The notes under the pieces are model-generated. The model worked only from the letters and a program-made list of their open reading frames with translations. It had not been told where the DNA came from and made no database searches. A stretch of DNA of 64,000 nt from Bicyclus anynana (lineage: Eukaryota > Arthropoda > Insecta > Lepidoptera > Nymphalidae): assembly GCF_947172395.1 (NCBI RefSeq), contig NC_069105.1, positions 186,001 to 250,000 of the forward strand, read 5' to 3'. A program made the translations under genes and the position numbers. This document shows, piece by piece, positions 1 to 11,420 of the stretch (position 1 is its first letter; each line of letters begins with the position of its first letter).

Positions 1-482
1 TTGACATTCAATAAGACCTACTCTTACCTCGTACTGGAGAAGTATTACTCAGTACAAATACGAAATTTCGCATATTGAATTTATATCAATATGTAGGTAT
101 TTTGTAGAATAATAAATAAATAAGCGCGAACAAAATGTATAATGTATAGTGTTTTTATACAAATAACTATTTTTTTTCTAAACTTTGCAAAATGAAGTCT
201 ATTAATGAGTAGTACCTATTACATTAAATACTTAGTATCTGTCACCGATTACAAGATTCTTCTAAAAACAATTCTAGATTAAATATTCTGGATACAAATC
301 TAAGCACACATTTGTTCCAGTGGCATATCGCCAGTGTGGTCCAAGTAAGACGGCACGTGAAACGTAAGGGGGGCACGTACCTACTCGTAGATAGCAATGA
401 CCTAGCTCTCCCGCGGGTCGCCGACCTACGGGGTGAGCCGTCTCTGAGGGAGCGTTCACACCTAGCGTAAGCTCTGCTGCTG

Positions 483-553
483 TAAACAGGCTCACTTTCT
501 GCCCTAGTGTAAACGGTCTCTATGTTCACACTAGGGCTGAAAGTGAGCTGTTT
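483..553. repeat. Inverted repeat, MITE-like
   Basis: Arms of about 30 bases with a few mismatches: CTCACTTTCTGCCCTAGTGT at 491-510 and its near complement at 526-549 (CACACTAGGGCTGAAAGTG). Spacer about 10 bases. Confidence 0.6.
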
Positions 554-566
554 TTTTTCTCTACCT

Positions 567-657
567 CATCATCGTCAACAGTAATTATTTGCAACCCATT
601 TTGGACTCACTGTTGAGCACGACGCTGGCCCAATTCGGATTGGCAGACTTCACATAA
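567..657 (-). mobile_element. SINE family B, 3' part (inverted partner)
   Basis: ATCATCGTCAAC then GCTGGCCCAATTCGGATTGG, the reverse complement of the family B tail. It abuts the plus-strand copy at 659, giving a head-to-head pair. Confidence 0.65.
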
Positions 658-658
658 A

Positions 659-957
659 CCCAGTGGATATGACCTTTGCCTCCGACTCCGGAGGGTGTGG
701 GTTCGAATCCGGTCCAGGTTTGCAACACCAACTTATCAATTGTGTGCATTTTAAGAAATTAAATATCTCATGTCTCAAACGGTAAAGGAAAACATCGTGA
801 CGAAACCTGCGTACCAGAGAATTTGCTTAATTCTCTGCGTGTGTGAAGTCTGCCAATCCACATTGGGCATGTGTGGACTATTGGCACACTCATTGTGAGA
901 GGAGACTCGAGCTCAGCAGTGAGAATACGGGTTGACAATGATGACGATGACGATACG
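659..957 (+). mobile_element. tRNA-derived SINE, family B
   Basis: The head has a partial A box (CCCAGTGGATATGACC) and a B box GGTTCGAATCC (700-710). The body has GTGTGCATTTTAAGAAATTA, CTCAAACGGTAAAGG, ACATCGTGACG and GAATTCTCTGCGTGTG-like segments, and ends in ATGACG repeats. About 300 bp. Confidence 0.8.
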
Positions 958-1204
958 TCACATAACATGAAAAGTATCATAATATATGCCAACAAAAAAT
1001 GGCACCACATGTAAAAAGCTTGTCATTATTCACAGGAAAAGCAGGAAGGCATTTGTTATTTCTTTCTAAGAAACATACACAGATCACAGTGATAAAGCGG
1101 CCCGGCTAGTGTACCGTAGCGTTGTGCGAATGCAAATGTAATGTGTCCTTATATTCGTCCGTATAACTGTACCATGTAAATAATTATGTTCGTAGTTGAC
1201 TTCC

Positions 1205-1362
1205 ACAACAGCAGCGGCGTTAACATGCAACCAACGAGATAATCTCGTGGTGAGAAATAGACAAAATTCAACCAATGGCGGTGCAACCAGAAATAGTGCT
1301 ATCTCTTCTTCCATTGCGTTCGGACGAAAGAAATGGGACTGGGACAATTCCGCCACTAAAGA
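1205..1362. mobile_element. Foldback/MITE-like element, partial
   Basis: Plus strand: GGCGTTAACATGCAACCAAC, GAAATAGACAAAATTC, then GAAATGGGACTGGGACAATT and CCGCCACTA, matching the 15.3-kb element in reverse order. Confidence 0.62.
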
Positions 1363-1389
1363 AAATGATCATCTAAAAGTATAAAAGTT

Positions 1390-3150
1390 AATTATAATCT
1401 TCTTAACATAAAAATGCAACCAAAAAATCTGCTAGATTGATAATCTTTGATTACTGAAGCTAACCTACTAAAGGGACCCCGTATCAAAACTGGCACGGTG
1501 CTAACGTAAATACTTAGGTGCTAGTAGGAACTGCAAAACGTGTGAAAAATGAACCTTACGACCTTTCGTATCCAACCCAACCGCAACAACCGATGAGCCA
1601 TTGAGGTAGATGTAAACAAACAAAACCAAGTCCCATTGTCAAAAACCTGAACTTCTGATTTCACGTGACAGCAACAAAAAGGGCAACAAGAAGCCAGAAA
1701 ACAATCAAAAAAATGCCATGACGATATTGCTTTAAAAGGGGTATAGAAATTTGTGGAACAGAGACAAAAGGTCCCTTAGGCCCATTGTCCCGCAGAAAAT
1801 AAACGAAACCCGAATAATACGGCGTTCTTACATTTTGTAACTTTAAAACTTTTCTAATTATTCAGCTCTGGGTGTGAAGCAACGAAAGGGAGGCACGTTC
1901 CGTCTAATATCCTTCAGAATTCCTAGTGAGATATGGTATAAATCTACTTAATTCATAACAATTAAGCATTGACCTCTTATAATAAAAAGACGCACAATCA
2001 TGTAGAAAGGAGAATGCCAGATCCTGAACCAGTCCTAACTCGGAATTTTGCGGAAAATGTAGATATACTAAATATATTAAATTTTTAAATGATTGTTTTT
2101 TAATAAACCATTTTTACTGTTAAACTCCGGAATAAAAATCTGCCAAAAAAAGTAATTATATCCATTACGTTATTTCCTCATAGCTGACATTGTTTACTTA
2201 TTTTTTAAAAACCTTATTTCGACCTTAGGTTCGAGCCCTTTAGAGCGTTTTTAGTGCATTCTAATTATTTTATGTTCAAAATGGCTAGAATCCAGAGCTG
2301 CGAAGTCAGATCAAAATGTAAAAATAAACTGTCATAACACTGTCAAACTATCAAAACTCGTAATAGACACCTCGGAGTAATTTGAAAATAATAAAATCAC
2401 GTTTTTTTGTAATGTATTGCATGTGCTAAGTGCTTCTGTATTTACAAAAAGCCAATTATGACGCTTTATCGTTTTTTATTTCATAATAAACTGCACATAT
2501 ACTTAACCTTAAACTCAAACTTCAACTTGGATTTATTTTTATACCCCTAGTTATAAAGGGTTAAAAGGTAATATTTGTTTAATAGTACAAAAAATCCAAT
2601 AAAATGATATATAATATATTGTTGGAAATTATTTTTTTTAGTGGGTCAAACTTCTATACATTGTCTGGCATTGTCTTTTCACTTAACACTGACCAATTTT
2701 GCTTTGACAGTTTTAGAATTATTGGTAAAGAAAATTATACCTAAAGGCCTTTAAATATAGTACAACATTCAATAAAATTCTAAATTCAGAGCAAATTCAA
2801 TCTTAAAAATTGAGTTTAAGGTTGAATTTGCAAATGCGACTACTTGAAATGAATGCCAAGAAGTTGTGTTTGGCACTCATTGGGTGGGAACGTTTTTTGG
2901 TCGCTGATTGTGCATCCACTTTTTAGTAGGAGATCGATGCAATTAAGCTACAACAAGCAAGAAAGCAAGGCGTACCTTCAACCGAGTCCCACACTCTGGC
3001 AATACGACAAAACTGTTTATAAGGAACTTGAGCTAGCGGTAAATTGCAGACGCTAGGTGGGTATTACAAGATAGGCAAGTATGGGGGAAATAATGACGTC
3101 CGTGCACTTCAATTGTTCAAATGGGAAACGCCAACTAACCTCACATTAAT
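1390..3150. other. AT-rich intronic sequence
   Basis: No exon signals, known repeat or convincing frame seen. Contains T/A runs and TTTAGAGCG-type unique sequence. Confidence 0.5.
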
Positions 3151-3160
3151 CTATTAACTG

Positions 3161-3245
3161 CCCCGTTGGTCCAGTGGTGGATCTGTTCTGCTACGGATCC
3201 AGACCTCCACGGTTCGAGTTTTGGGCCGGACTATGAAACATTCTT
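3161..3245 (+). mobile_element. tRNA-like SINE head, family D
   Basis: GCCCCGTTGGTCCAGTGGTG (A box) and ACGGTTCGAGTTTTGG (B box) about 50 bp apart. The anticodon region does not fold cleanly. Directly followed by a Helitron at 3254. Confidence 0.55.
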
Positions 3246-3253
3246 TTGTCCAA

Positions 3254-3462
3254 TCTACCTATACTACTATTAAAAAAGGAAAGATTTGATTGTTTGTTTG
3301 TTTGCATTGAATAGGCAACGATACAACTGAACCAATTTGAAAAATTATTTCACTGTTGGTAAGGCTACACTATTCCCGAGTGCTATAAGCTATATTTCAT
3401 CCCCGTATTCCTACGGGAACAGGAACTACATACTACGGGTATAACCGCAAGGCGTCTGCTAG
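3254..3462 (+). mobile_element. Short non-autonomous Helitron, family 1
   Basis: Begins TCTACCTATACTACTATT and ends CTAG (3459-3462). The interior shows the family landmarks TTGTTTGTTTGTTTG, a fragment like CCGATTTGAAAAATT, and CCCCGTATTCCTACGGGAAC. TC/CTAG ends, a GC-rich hairpin just before the 3' end, and no target duplication are Helitron hallmarks. Copies of about 200 bp recur across the window. Confidence 0.75.
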
Positions 3463-3591
3463 TCGTAAATAAATTGTAAATAGCAGTCTGGAACACCTTA
3501 ATTCATCACTACCAATCATTATCACCTTTATTATGACTGAGATGCCTCAACGACATTATCTAGTACCGAAAGAAAAAACAGTGTCGACCAA

Positions 3592-3660
3592 TAGCGGCGC
3601 AATCGAAAATATCACCCCATTGCAAGTAAAGAGGGAGCGACATATTCGATTTTGCCGCTA
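3592..3660. repeat. Inverted repeat, MITE remnant
   Basis: TAGCGGCGCAATCGAAAATA at 3592 faces CGATTTTGCCGCTA ending at 3660. Arms of 22 bases with four mismatches. Confidence 0.5.
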
Positions 3661-4271
3661 CTCGTCGCTAATATTATGTCTTTCTTGTCAGGAGAGTTAT
3701 TAAGGCTTTCGGTACCATTGTGATTACATAATGCGTAACTCAGTTTACGAATCAAAAAAACCGTTTTTGTAAGATTAAATAAAAAAAAATCCACCATTTA
3801 AATAAATATACTACAAAAATAAACTTACAAACTTTCTAATTAATAAACAAATGGGTTTAGTTTATTCGCGTTATTTCTCTACGCAACTAAAGTTACTACC
3901 TCCATTGTTTTGTTAAAAGCCATCACTTAACAGAGTCGACATGTTATGGGAAAGATTAAACGAGACAAGAGACGTCTTTGTCATCACAAAGTTACCATTA
4001 AGTGGAGCTATTGTGATGCGATTTATAACACCGTAATGAAAGCAGAATAACGAGTAAATTGTTTTAAGGATCTCGATGTTTCAGTAGTTAAAATATTCGG
4101 CTACGAATCATGAGGTTAGAATATGAAAATGGGATTTTTTTGTTACATAAGCGCTTGACCGTAATCATGACTGATGGTAAGCAATAATGCTGTCTATGGC
4201 GGACCGCGCTTACCTATAAGATGCTTATTAACTCTTGACTTGATACCCATATTGTAGGTGGTAAGGAAAAC

Positions 4272-4327
4272 ATAAGCTGGCATTCCTTATACGCAGTGCA
4301 AGGTGCGTATAAGGAATGCCAGCTTAT
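4272..4327. repeat. Perfect 24-bp inverted repeat (hairpin)
   Basis: Arms 4272-4295 and 4304-4327 are exact reverse complements around the 8-base loop GTGCAAGG. Left arm begins ATAAGCTGGCATTCC. It would form a very stable cruciform or RNA hairpin. Confidence 0.9.
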
Positions 4328-4329
4328 TT

Positions 4330-4530
4330 ATGTTATTCTTATTAGGAATAACGAACTGCTAAGATGTGGCATGACCTTCCGGCGTCTGTCACGCTGCGTT
4401 GTGTGTCGCAATGTCGTCGTCAGAATAGTAAAGGACATTTTTCTGGCTTCTAGATCTACAATTGTCTTTGGGATCGGGGGTGTAGTTGAAAGCCTCAACC
4501 ACTAGTTGGTTGGGGTGGGTGGCGGCGGCT
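4330..4530 (+). pseudogene. Possible CR1/L2-like LINE C-terminal remnant
   Basis: A frame around 4360-4390 reads WHDLPASVTL, resembling the W-x2-LP-xxV motif near the end of CR1/L2-type LINE proteins. It is shifted out of frame afterwards. A short TGATAATGATGATG tail occurs at about 4540. Short and uncertain. Confidence 0.3.
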
Positions 4531-4619
4531 AAAATAAGCTGATAATGATGATGTGAAAAAAAAAAAATTACGAGGAGGAGACCGAACGTACAACCTCACC
4601 CTTTTTGGAAGTCGGTTAA

Positions 4620-7220
4620 ATATCGCCTTTATTAGTAACGTCAAGGGTCTTTCCTTTGGTCAGTAAGTAAACGTACCTTATTTCACCTTATTTCATTTAG
4701 ATTTATTAGTGCACCCACTCCAAGCAAAATATTTTCGCTTATTGGGTGAGATAGAGGAAATATAGATCAAAAGACTTGGTTAATTAAATAAAAACATGAA
4801 GCATCCACTTAATTACGTCAGACAACTGAAGCTGTAAGTGTTCATTGTTCGAACATCATAAATGTAGTTAAAAACAAAAACAATAAGTTCTTATAATTTA
4901 TTATAGAATCAAACAATGCAATATAAATTAATAGATACCTATGAACAGGTGACACGTAATAGAGACAGTAGTATCTGTTTATAGTCTAGGCGCCGGTGTG
5001 ATGTTAATAATGTCAATTACTACATTAATAATTAACGACACTACTAGCATGCCACTTGGATTTTAAACTCTACTGTCATATTATATTCACATAGCTTTTA
5101 TTTGATCTGTCAATATTCAGTTATATTTCATTAATTAATTTATAGGAATTAAAGTTATACGAAATTAATAAGAGAGGGCGTTACCAGAAATGTATGTTTG
5201 TTTTTTAAATAGAGCCGGCTTCACCACCTTCTAGTGTGCTAACACACTAGAAGGTGGTGAAGCTGGGAAAAGTTCATGCAAACCGATTCCCGCCGGGTTA
5301 CTTTTAAAAATGCATGCATATTCACTGCTGTACTGTAACCAGATATATGAGAAACCAGAGTTTGTATCATGCTGTATTATGAATTTCCTTTTCTTTGGGT
5401 CGGCTTACCTTCATCTAAATTCCATTCGTTACCACTGTGTGTTAAGTCTAACAGCTAACTGTAAGCTTTGTCACTTTTTTATTTTACGCCAAATGACACA
5501 GCTTTAACTTGTGAATTAGCTATCAAACCTTTATCAAACCTTTAGTGGTGAAACCGGTCCCGGTATTTTAATTAGCTGACAAGTCGCAATTTTAGTGACA
5601 CCTCGAATTTATAATTTTTATTTTAACTGGATAGTGGGTACTGTACTTAATAATTAACCTATTTCTTTGTAACTTAAACCCTTAGCCTTAGTACCTTAGG
5701 TAAAACGTTATACAAAACACACGTCCCAAATAATAATTAAAACGTCATTAGTACTATAAGCTACTGTACACGGAGTACACTAGTTGGGTAATTAACTTAA
5801 TGGCATATTACATAAGGCGTTATCGACATCGACATTTAAAAAAATATTACCACCTTTTTTTACAAAACGTTTTATAAATCAAACGGCGTACAAATCATTC
5901 AAATTTAAAACCCCAGATACTAGCTAGATCAGCTTATCAAAATGCATTGCAACAAAGTAGTTTATTTTTTTTATTAAAAAATATTAAATCGTACTTCTTT
6001 AACAAAATCAGGGATGCATGTAAATCATCTCCACCACTTTCGAAGGGTGTTAAGGGTAAAAAGGGGAGAAATGGCACATCTCTTTTCATACGCGAGAGTT
6101 CACTCAGTCATTTCACCTGAGCTAATGACGGAGTGAATTCCCGCTGCGAATAATATTCTCTTTTTAAAAGTATAAAATAATTTATAAATAGAACATACAC
6201 TACATTTTTCAATTTTAAACCAAAACCGGAGTTTTATAATTATGGATACTTTAATTTAGCTGATTACGTTAACACAAATTTGAATATTGTATTTTAAGTA
6301 GATCATTTAGGGTGATATGAATAAGTTCAATGAAAATGTTATAAAAAACGTAGTACCAAGAGTATTTCAGTGCCTTATCTTCGGGTAAAAAAATATTTTA
6401 TATTTTATCCTAAAGTATTTTAATCAAAATAAACTAAATAATTTCTAATTTTTATTTCGTTCATATTTTCAGTTTAGCAGTTTATTTTATTGTTAATTTG
6501 TATCATCTAGTCGGTCATACCAAAATAGGCCGCGAGTGCAGTCGTCTTTGTTCATGTTCAAATTAGTTTAAATGGCATTGTGATCGACGTAAACAACGCA
6601 GTTCAAATTCAAACGATGTCCCTTTGTTATTATTATCCTAATTAGTTATAATGGTAAGATAAACAATGTAAAGGTACATGAATAATTGTATATGAAGAAA
6701 GTAACTATTTATGTTTACCTACCGTCAGATCAGTCTAAAGTATTTACCTATTAAAAAAGAAAAAAAACCAGTATTTTGAGCTATTGTGCTATGATAATGA
6801 GTTACAGCTGAATGCTATCCAATCAAATTCAATTACCTCAAGTCCTATCAAAGCTAATTAAGAAGTCCCTTTAAAACCACAAGGCTTGTCTATTTCCGCA
6901 AGGGAGTAAACTGTTCGGCATTCAAATTACTGGAACGTATACATAAATGTTGTATTGCAAATGTTTCCGGAAAGAGGGTTATGGGCAGCCAAGCGAATCC
7001 GAGTTAAAATCATAAAACCGTGGCATAGAGGACGCGTCGCAAAAATTAAATTAAAAATTCTTTGATACGGGAAGCTTGAAGAGGCCCGTGTACACAACTA
7101 ATATTCCTAAAATCTCAAGTTAACGCTTGCAAATTTGTGCCACAGAGAAATAGGGATGTTCTTTAAAAGAAAATATGTTAATCTAAAAGGCAAACCTTTG
7201 ATTTTTAGCCTTGACTGATG
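4620..7220. other. AT-rich intronic sequence
   Basis: Apart from the hairpin at 5218-5263 nothing structured is seen; no splice-flanked coding stretch on either strand. Confidence 0.5.
5218..5263. repeat. Perfect 21-bp inverted repeat (hairpin)
   Basis: Arms 5218-5238 and 5243-5263 are exact complements (left arm starts GCTTCACCACCTTC) with a 4-base loop CTAA. Confidence 0.9.
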
Positions 7221-7222
7221 AC

Positions 7223-7493
7223 TTTTTTTTATTTTTTTACAAGTTTCTTGACCAAAATCTCATGATGCAGTCTAAGATGGAAGCGGGCTAACTTGCTAGA
7301 AGGAGGATGAAAATCCACACACCTTTCGGTTTCTACACGACATCGTACCGGAACGCTAAATCGCTTGGCGGTACGTCATTGCCGGTAGGGTGGTAACTAG
7401 AAACGGTCGAAGCCTCCCACCAGCCAGACTTGGACCAATTAACAAAATCTCAATAGGTCCAATTGAGGATACCACCGTGCCACGGAGGCCGTC
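7223..7493 (-). mobile_element. SINE family A with deleted B box
   Basis: Minus-strand body is intact from tail to GGTCCAATTGAGGAT. Then about 35 bp carrying the B box are missing before ACCACCGTGCCACGGAGG. The internal deletion would disable polymerase III transcription. Confidence 0.82.
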
Positions 7494-8214
7494 AAAATGA
7501 CTGATAGTAGCATTTTAGCAAATTCTTATATAAAACCCAAGGATTTTAGAGGTCATAGTTACAAATTTGACGTCAGCCAACAAATAAGTCAACATTTGAA
7601 AGTCACACAAAGTCGCAGTCTGGTACGTTTAAGTCATCGCCGATGCTAATTGGCTAAATTGATATGTTGTACAAGACAATGCGGCAGTAGATAAAACAGA
7701 TAGCGATCGGAGATTCGACGGCGCGTATTCCACAGACGTCCGGCTGCGGACACAGATTTGGATGCTGCGTTGTTTATTTTTAGATTTATAAATACCCTCA
7801 AAACTTTTTACTTATACACATTTGTTACATTTACATAATATATGTTGCAATGAGTTTGTCAAGGGAACAAGATGACCTCGGATTTATTATATACCTTAAT
7901 TTAACATCAAAATTTAAGGCTATGTTATTTTATGATTTTATAATTTAAACATTTATGTGTTATTATTTATAATGAAGACCGGGGTTGGGTACTGAAAGTA
8001 TATATTTCCCAGGCAGATACTGAAATTTTCTTTTTTTAAATCTGACTAGCGTACAACGAAATTAAACATAATTAACCTTACAATAATAATTTTTAAATCA
8101 TAATAAACGTGTTCTTTCACTGGGGCTTCGCTTGAACATCCACTAAATAAACAAAACAATTGTATATTGTTATGAAACACACTGAATCAGAATTAAAACC
8201 CTCAATAAACATAC

Positions 8215-8320
8215 CGCAAATAAAATCCCGACCAAGAAGCACGTCGCCGCAGTCGATAAGCTGCTGAAGCAAAGTGATTCGGTTCTGATATCCATAATCC
8301 GACGCGAGCAATCCCAACAT
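8215..8320 (-). CDS. Candidate alternative first coding exon
   Basis: On the minus strand, an in-frame TAA at 8348-8350 is followed by an ATG at 8318-8320 in a good context (GAAAATG). It opens 35 codons (starting MLGLLASDYGYQNRITLL, then QQLIDCGDVLLGRDFIC) plus one base before the donor GTATGTTTATTG. The longer open frame starting at 8347 begins with GTG, so I take 8320 as the start. Its phase at the donor matches exon E, so both could splice to the same downstream exon outside the window. It could instead be the first exon of a different gene, or a chance frame. No protein family is recognised. Confidence 0.45.
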
Positions 8321-8393
8321 TTTCACATCGTTCCAATTCACTTCCACTTAACACTTTATTTTCACTTCAAAGAGTTTTAGCTGTGACGTAGAC

Positions 8394-8438
8394 ACTGCAA
8401 GTTTTCATACCTACTTGTAGGTATTATTTATATTTATA
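8394..8438 (-). promoter_or_regulatory. Weak candidate core promoter of the 8.3-kb exon
   Basis: On the minus strand, overlapping TATAAATA-type boxes at 8425-8438 lie upstream of a CAGT initiator-like tetramer at 8394-8397. The spacing is 36-42 bp, longer than the usual 30-31, so the start site is uncertain. A GC-rich block with many CpGs lies further upstream at 8538-8715. Confidence 0.25.
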
Positions 8439-8537
8439 CACATTTGAAGGTTAGCATAAAAAAATCGCCCAAAAATTAAATTTCGCCTAACTATAATAAT
8501 TCCATAGTTAGAAATAGTTTCAAATAACACGTTAGAT

Positions 8538-8715
8538 TTGGCGCGAAGACACCGGCAGATGCGCGCGCGCCGGTCCGGACGTCTCTGCGTAAGCGTCTTC
8601 CGAAAGCTATTAAAACAGACAGGTGGTGACAACGAGCCCCTGCTTCCCCTTACGCGTCGCGCGACCAGTCGACCGATCCATCGCCCGACCTATCGCCCGA
8701 CCGTGTTCCCGATCG
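8538..8715. promoter_or_regulatory. CpG-rich block upstream of the 8.3-kb exon
   Basis: A GC-rich island in AT-rich surroundings, dense in CpG and including repeated CGACCGATC/CGCCCGACC-like units at about 8660-8700. It contains no repeat family I recognise and lies on the upstream side of the candidate first exon, consistent with a promoter or 5' untranslated region. This is inference from composition and position. Confidence 0.3.
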
Positions 8716-9222
8716 TACTCTCTTATACAAATCTAATTCAAACTTTACTTATATTTACGGCGACCCTTTTCAAAGAAATGTGGAGTAGTGGTACCGTTGT
8801 ATATCTGTGTTCTAATGTTACACGTGCATCTCATCTTACAACGATCTATTGAGAAATTGCTTACTTAAAAAATGCGTCTTTTGTCATAGGTTGGTTGTTA
8901 CGAAAGTTTCGTAATTTTTTGTTGTAAGTAACTACTAATTTACGGCGTAGTAAACTTTAGATACTTATTTATATAATTTATTACCTGACTTACAAAAAAT
9001 TCGTGTGTTTGTTTATTTTACAGGTTACAGTTAATTTCTGTTTGGGTGAGTTAATTTCATTGACATAAATTAAGGTTGTCTCTTAAGCTAATATTCTATT
9101 ACAACCATTTGAAGCTACCTGCCTATTGTTATGTATTTTCTTAACATTTGTATATTGTAGAAATTATTAAAAAAATATTTTAATTTATTACATTAGATGT
9201 TTGAAAAATTATTATTCTCAAA

Positions 9223-9417
9223 TCTATACTAATATTATAAAGCTAAAAAATTTGTTTGTTTGTTTGATTGAACGCGCTAATCTCAGGAACTACTGATCCG
9301 ATTTGAAAAATTCTTTCAGTGTTAGATAGCCCATTTATCCAGGAAGGCTATAGGCTATATTTCCGTATTCCTACGGGAACGAAAACCACGCGGGTGAAAC
9401 CGCGCGGCGACAGCTAT
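9223..9417 (+). mobile_element. Helitron family 1
   Basis: TCTATACTAATATTATAAAG start, hairpin ACGCGGGTGAAACCGCG near 9386-9402, and a mutated CTAT end in place of CTAG. Confidence 0.8.
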
Positions 9418-9594
9418 TTAAAGAATAAAGACAACATATTCACTATTCCAATCATCTCACATCACATCGTGCACATAAAAACGACATCACAAAAAATTAC
9501 CAAGAGTCCATAACAAATAAAAGCGGATCAATAATTTTAGTTCCCTCTTTACAAACGTAGTAGACACGCGGGTTATTAAAATCGATGAGATCAG

Positions 9595-9790
9595 ACCATT
9601 CACAAAACGCAAGTGCGGCGGAGTGACTGCGCCCGCGCCGTTGCACAATGCACCCTATAGCGCACGCCATAGGGTGTAGAACCCCGTGCGTGAGGACGTC
9701 CCTCCGTCCCTCCCGTTCGCTATTATTACTCCGCAGTCCGCATCCGAGGCGTAGGGTTGAGCCGTTGATTATTATTCGCACATCAACATG
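9595..9790. other. GC-rich block before the TGACGTCA array
   Basis: CpG-rich unique-looking sequence including a small hairpin (CACCCTAT..ATAGGGTG, 9651-9677). No coding support; overlapping frames on both strands are a composition effect. Confidence 0.35.
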
Positions 9791-9798
9791 TTTGCGTT

Positions 9799-10280
9799 GC
9801 ATCGATTGTGGGCTAGACGCCCGCCGCGGCGCCTATACCTCCGTGACGTCATATAAACTAAATATTTGTGACGTCACAAAGATTTTACCTAAATTACACA
9901 ACTAAATGATAATATCGATGTGGGCTAGACGCCCGCCGCGGCACGTATACGTGACGTCACAAAAATAAACATTTGTGACATCACATAAAAATAATTTTTA
10001 GGTAAATTACGCAACTAAATGATAATATCGATTGTAGACGCGGTCTTCGCGACATCGCAAATATTTAATTTTTGTGACATCACTAATTTTGTTTTCTTTT
10101 TTAACAAAGTTACGCTAAAAATGGAAGATCGATTGTTAACGCGACCTCAGTGACGTCACAAAAAAAATGTTGACAAATTACGCAACGAAAAGATAACATC
10201 CACTGTAGACACACGCTAAGGCACGTAACCGACGTGACCTCTATGACATCACAAACAATAAACGTTGGTAACGTCACTAC
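9799..10280. repeat. Degenerate tandem array rich in TGACGTCA-like sites
   Basis: About 4-5 related units begin at ATCGAT-like points near 9799, 9913, 10027, 10129 and 10199. The first two, 114 bp apart, share GGGCTAGACGCCCGCCGCGG. TGACGTCA (the CRE/ATF palindrome) occurs at 9844, 9869, 9952 and 10151. One-mismatch versions occur at 9976, 10075 and 10244 (TGACATCA) and 10269 (TAACGTCA). Could be a bZIP-responsive element or simply a tandem repeat of a mobile element. Confidence 0.75.
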
Positions 10281-10289
10281 CTTACAGGT

Positions 10290-11255
10290 TATTTATTTTT
10301 AAATTGTACAACGAAACTACTACTAGTACAAGTAGATTAAGTCAAGAACTATTTAATTTAAGTCATCCATACTGCGCCTGAAACAATTCTTCGAAGACAA
10401 TCCTCTATACTACTAACTAGTGTATGGTCTATACCAATAAAATAAATTCCGATATTAAGTTATGTACTAAAAACATGTACACATAATGACCTTCAATTGC
10501 ACACAAAACTCCAAATTACTTGAACTAAACTAGACTCCACTTCTATTAATCCTACAATTCATTCATTACATTCATTACAAAACAGTGAAACGATGAAATC
10601 AAAATACGCTACAAAATACAAATCATCTCTCACAATATTCACCGCACTAAAATATTTCTATACCCACAACAAAACGATTGTTTACAGTCCAAGAGACGCC
10701 TACAAAAGTTGTGAATGAATTAAATAACCAATTTATTTTATACATAACAATTAGTCTTTTATATCTGTTACGAGTAAACTACCGGGAATTCTATTTATGC
10801 AATGTCACTCTTGTTAGTAATTTCGTGATATAAAATCCAGTAAAAGTTTAGTACAAACTGAAGTATGTATGCAATATTATTGATATTATACTGTTTACGT
10901 TATCAAAGTATCCTACTAAATATCAATTGTTTATGTAATTTCATATTGTTTAGTTTGAAAAGTGCATTATATGACTTTTAAATAGAACTACCTACATGTT
11001 ACATCGTTTCATATTAGTTCCGTTTCAATGCATTCAAAAACAGTTTATAACTATAGTGCGTCTGTATGTGACTAATCCATCTATCACGGTATTGTAAAGT
11101 GCATCACTATACACGGATATTTTACCGTCATCTCCATGACTATAAAGTATAAACATACAAGTATACATTAAGTAGGCACTGCATGAGTGTACTGTCGATA
11201 TTTCACACGTTTTCTAACACTTGTGTACTTGATAATGGCGTGTTTATTTATGCGA
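10290..11255. other. AT-rich sequence between array and CpG block
   Basis: No repeats or coding signals recognised. Confidence 0.5.
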
Positions 11256-11259
11256 GACA

Positions 11260-11420
11260 AAAGTTCTAGCGAAGAGACGAGCGGTGCATCAGCGCTTGTG
11301 GTGCGGGTAGGTACAGTCGCGCGGAACGGTGAGGCGATGACGTCACGAGACGTCGCGACAAGGCGACGCGCGCGAGTGTACTGACCGCACGGCTTTTCGG
11401 TTCGGACGCACCTCCTATGC
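11260..11420. promoter_or_regulatory. CpG-rich block with a TGACGTCA site
   Basis: GC-rich stretch with TGACGTCA at 11338-11345 and GACGTCGCGAC beside it. It is an isolated island in AT-rich intron. A regulatory role is inferred only from composition and the motif. Confidence 0.3.
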
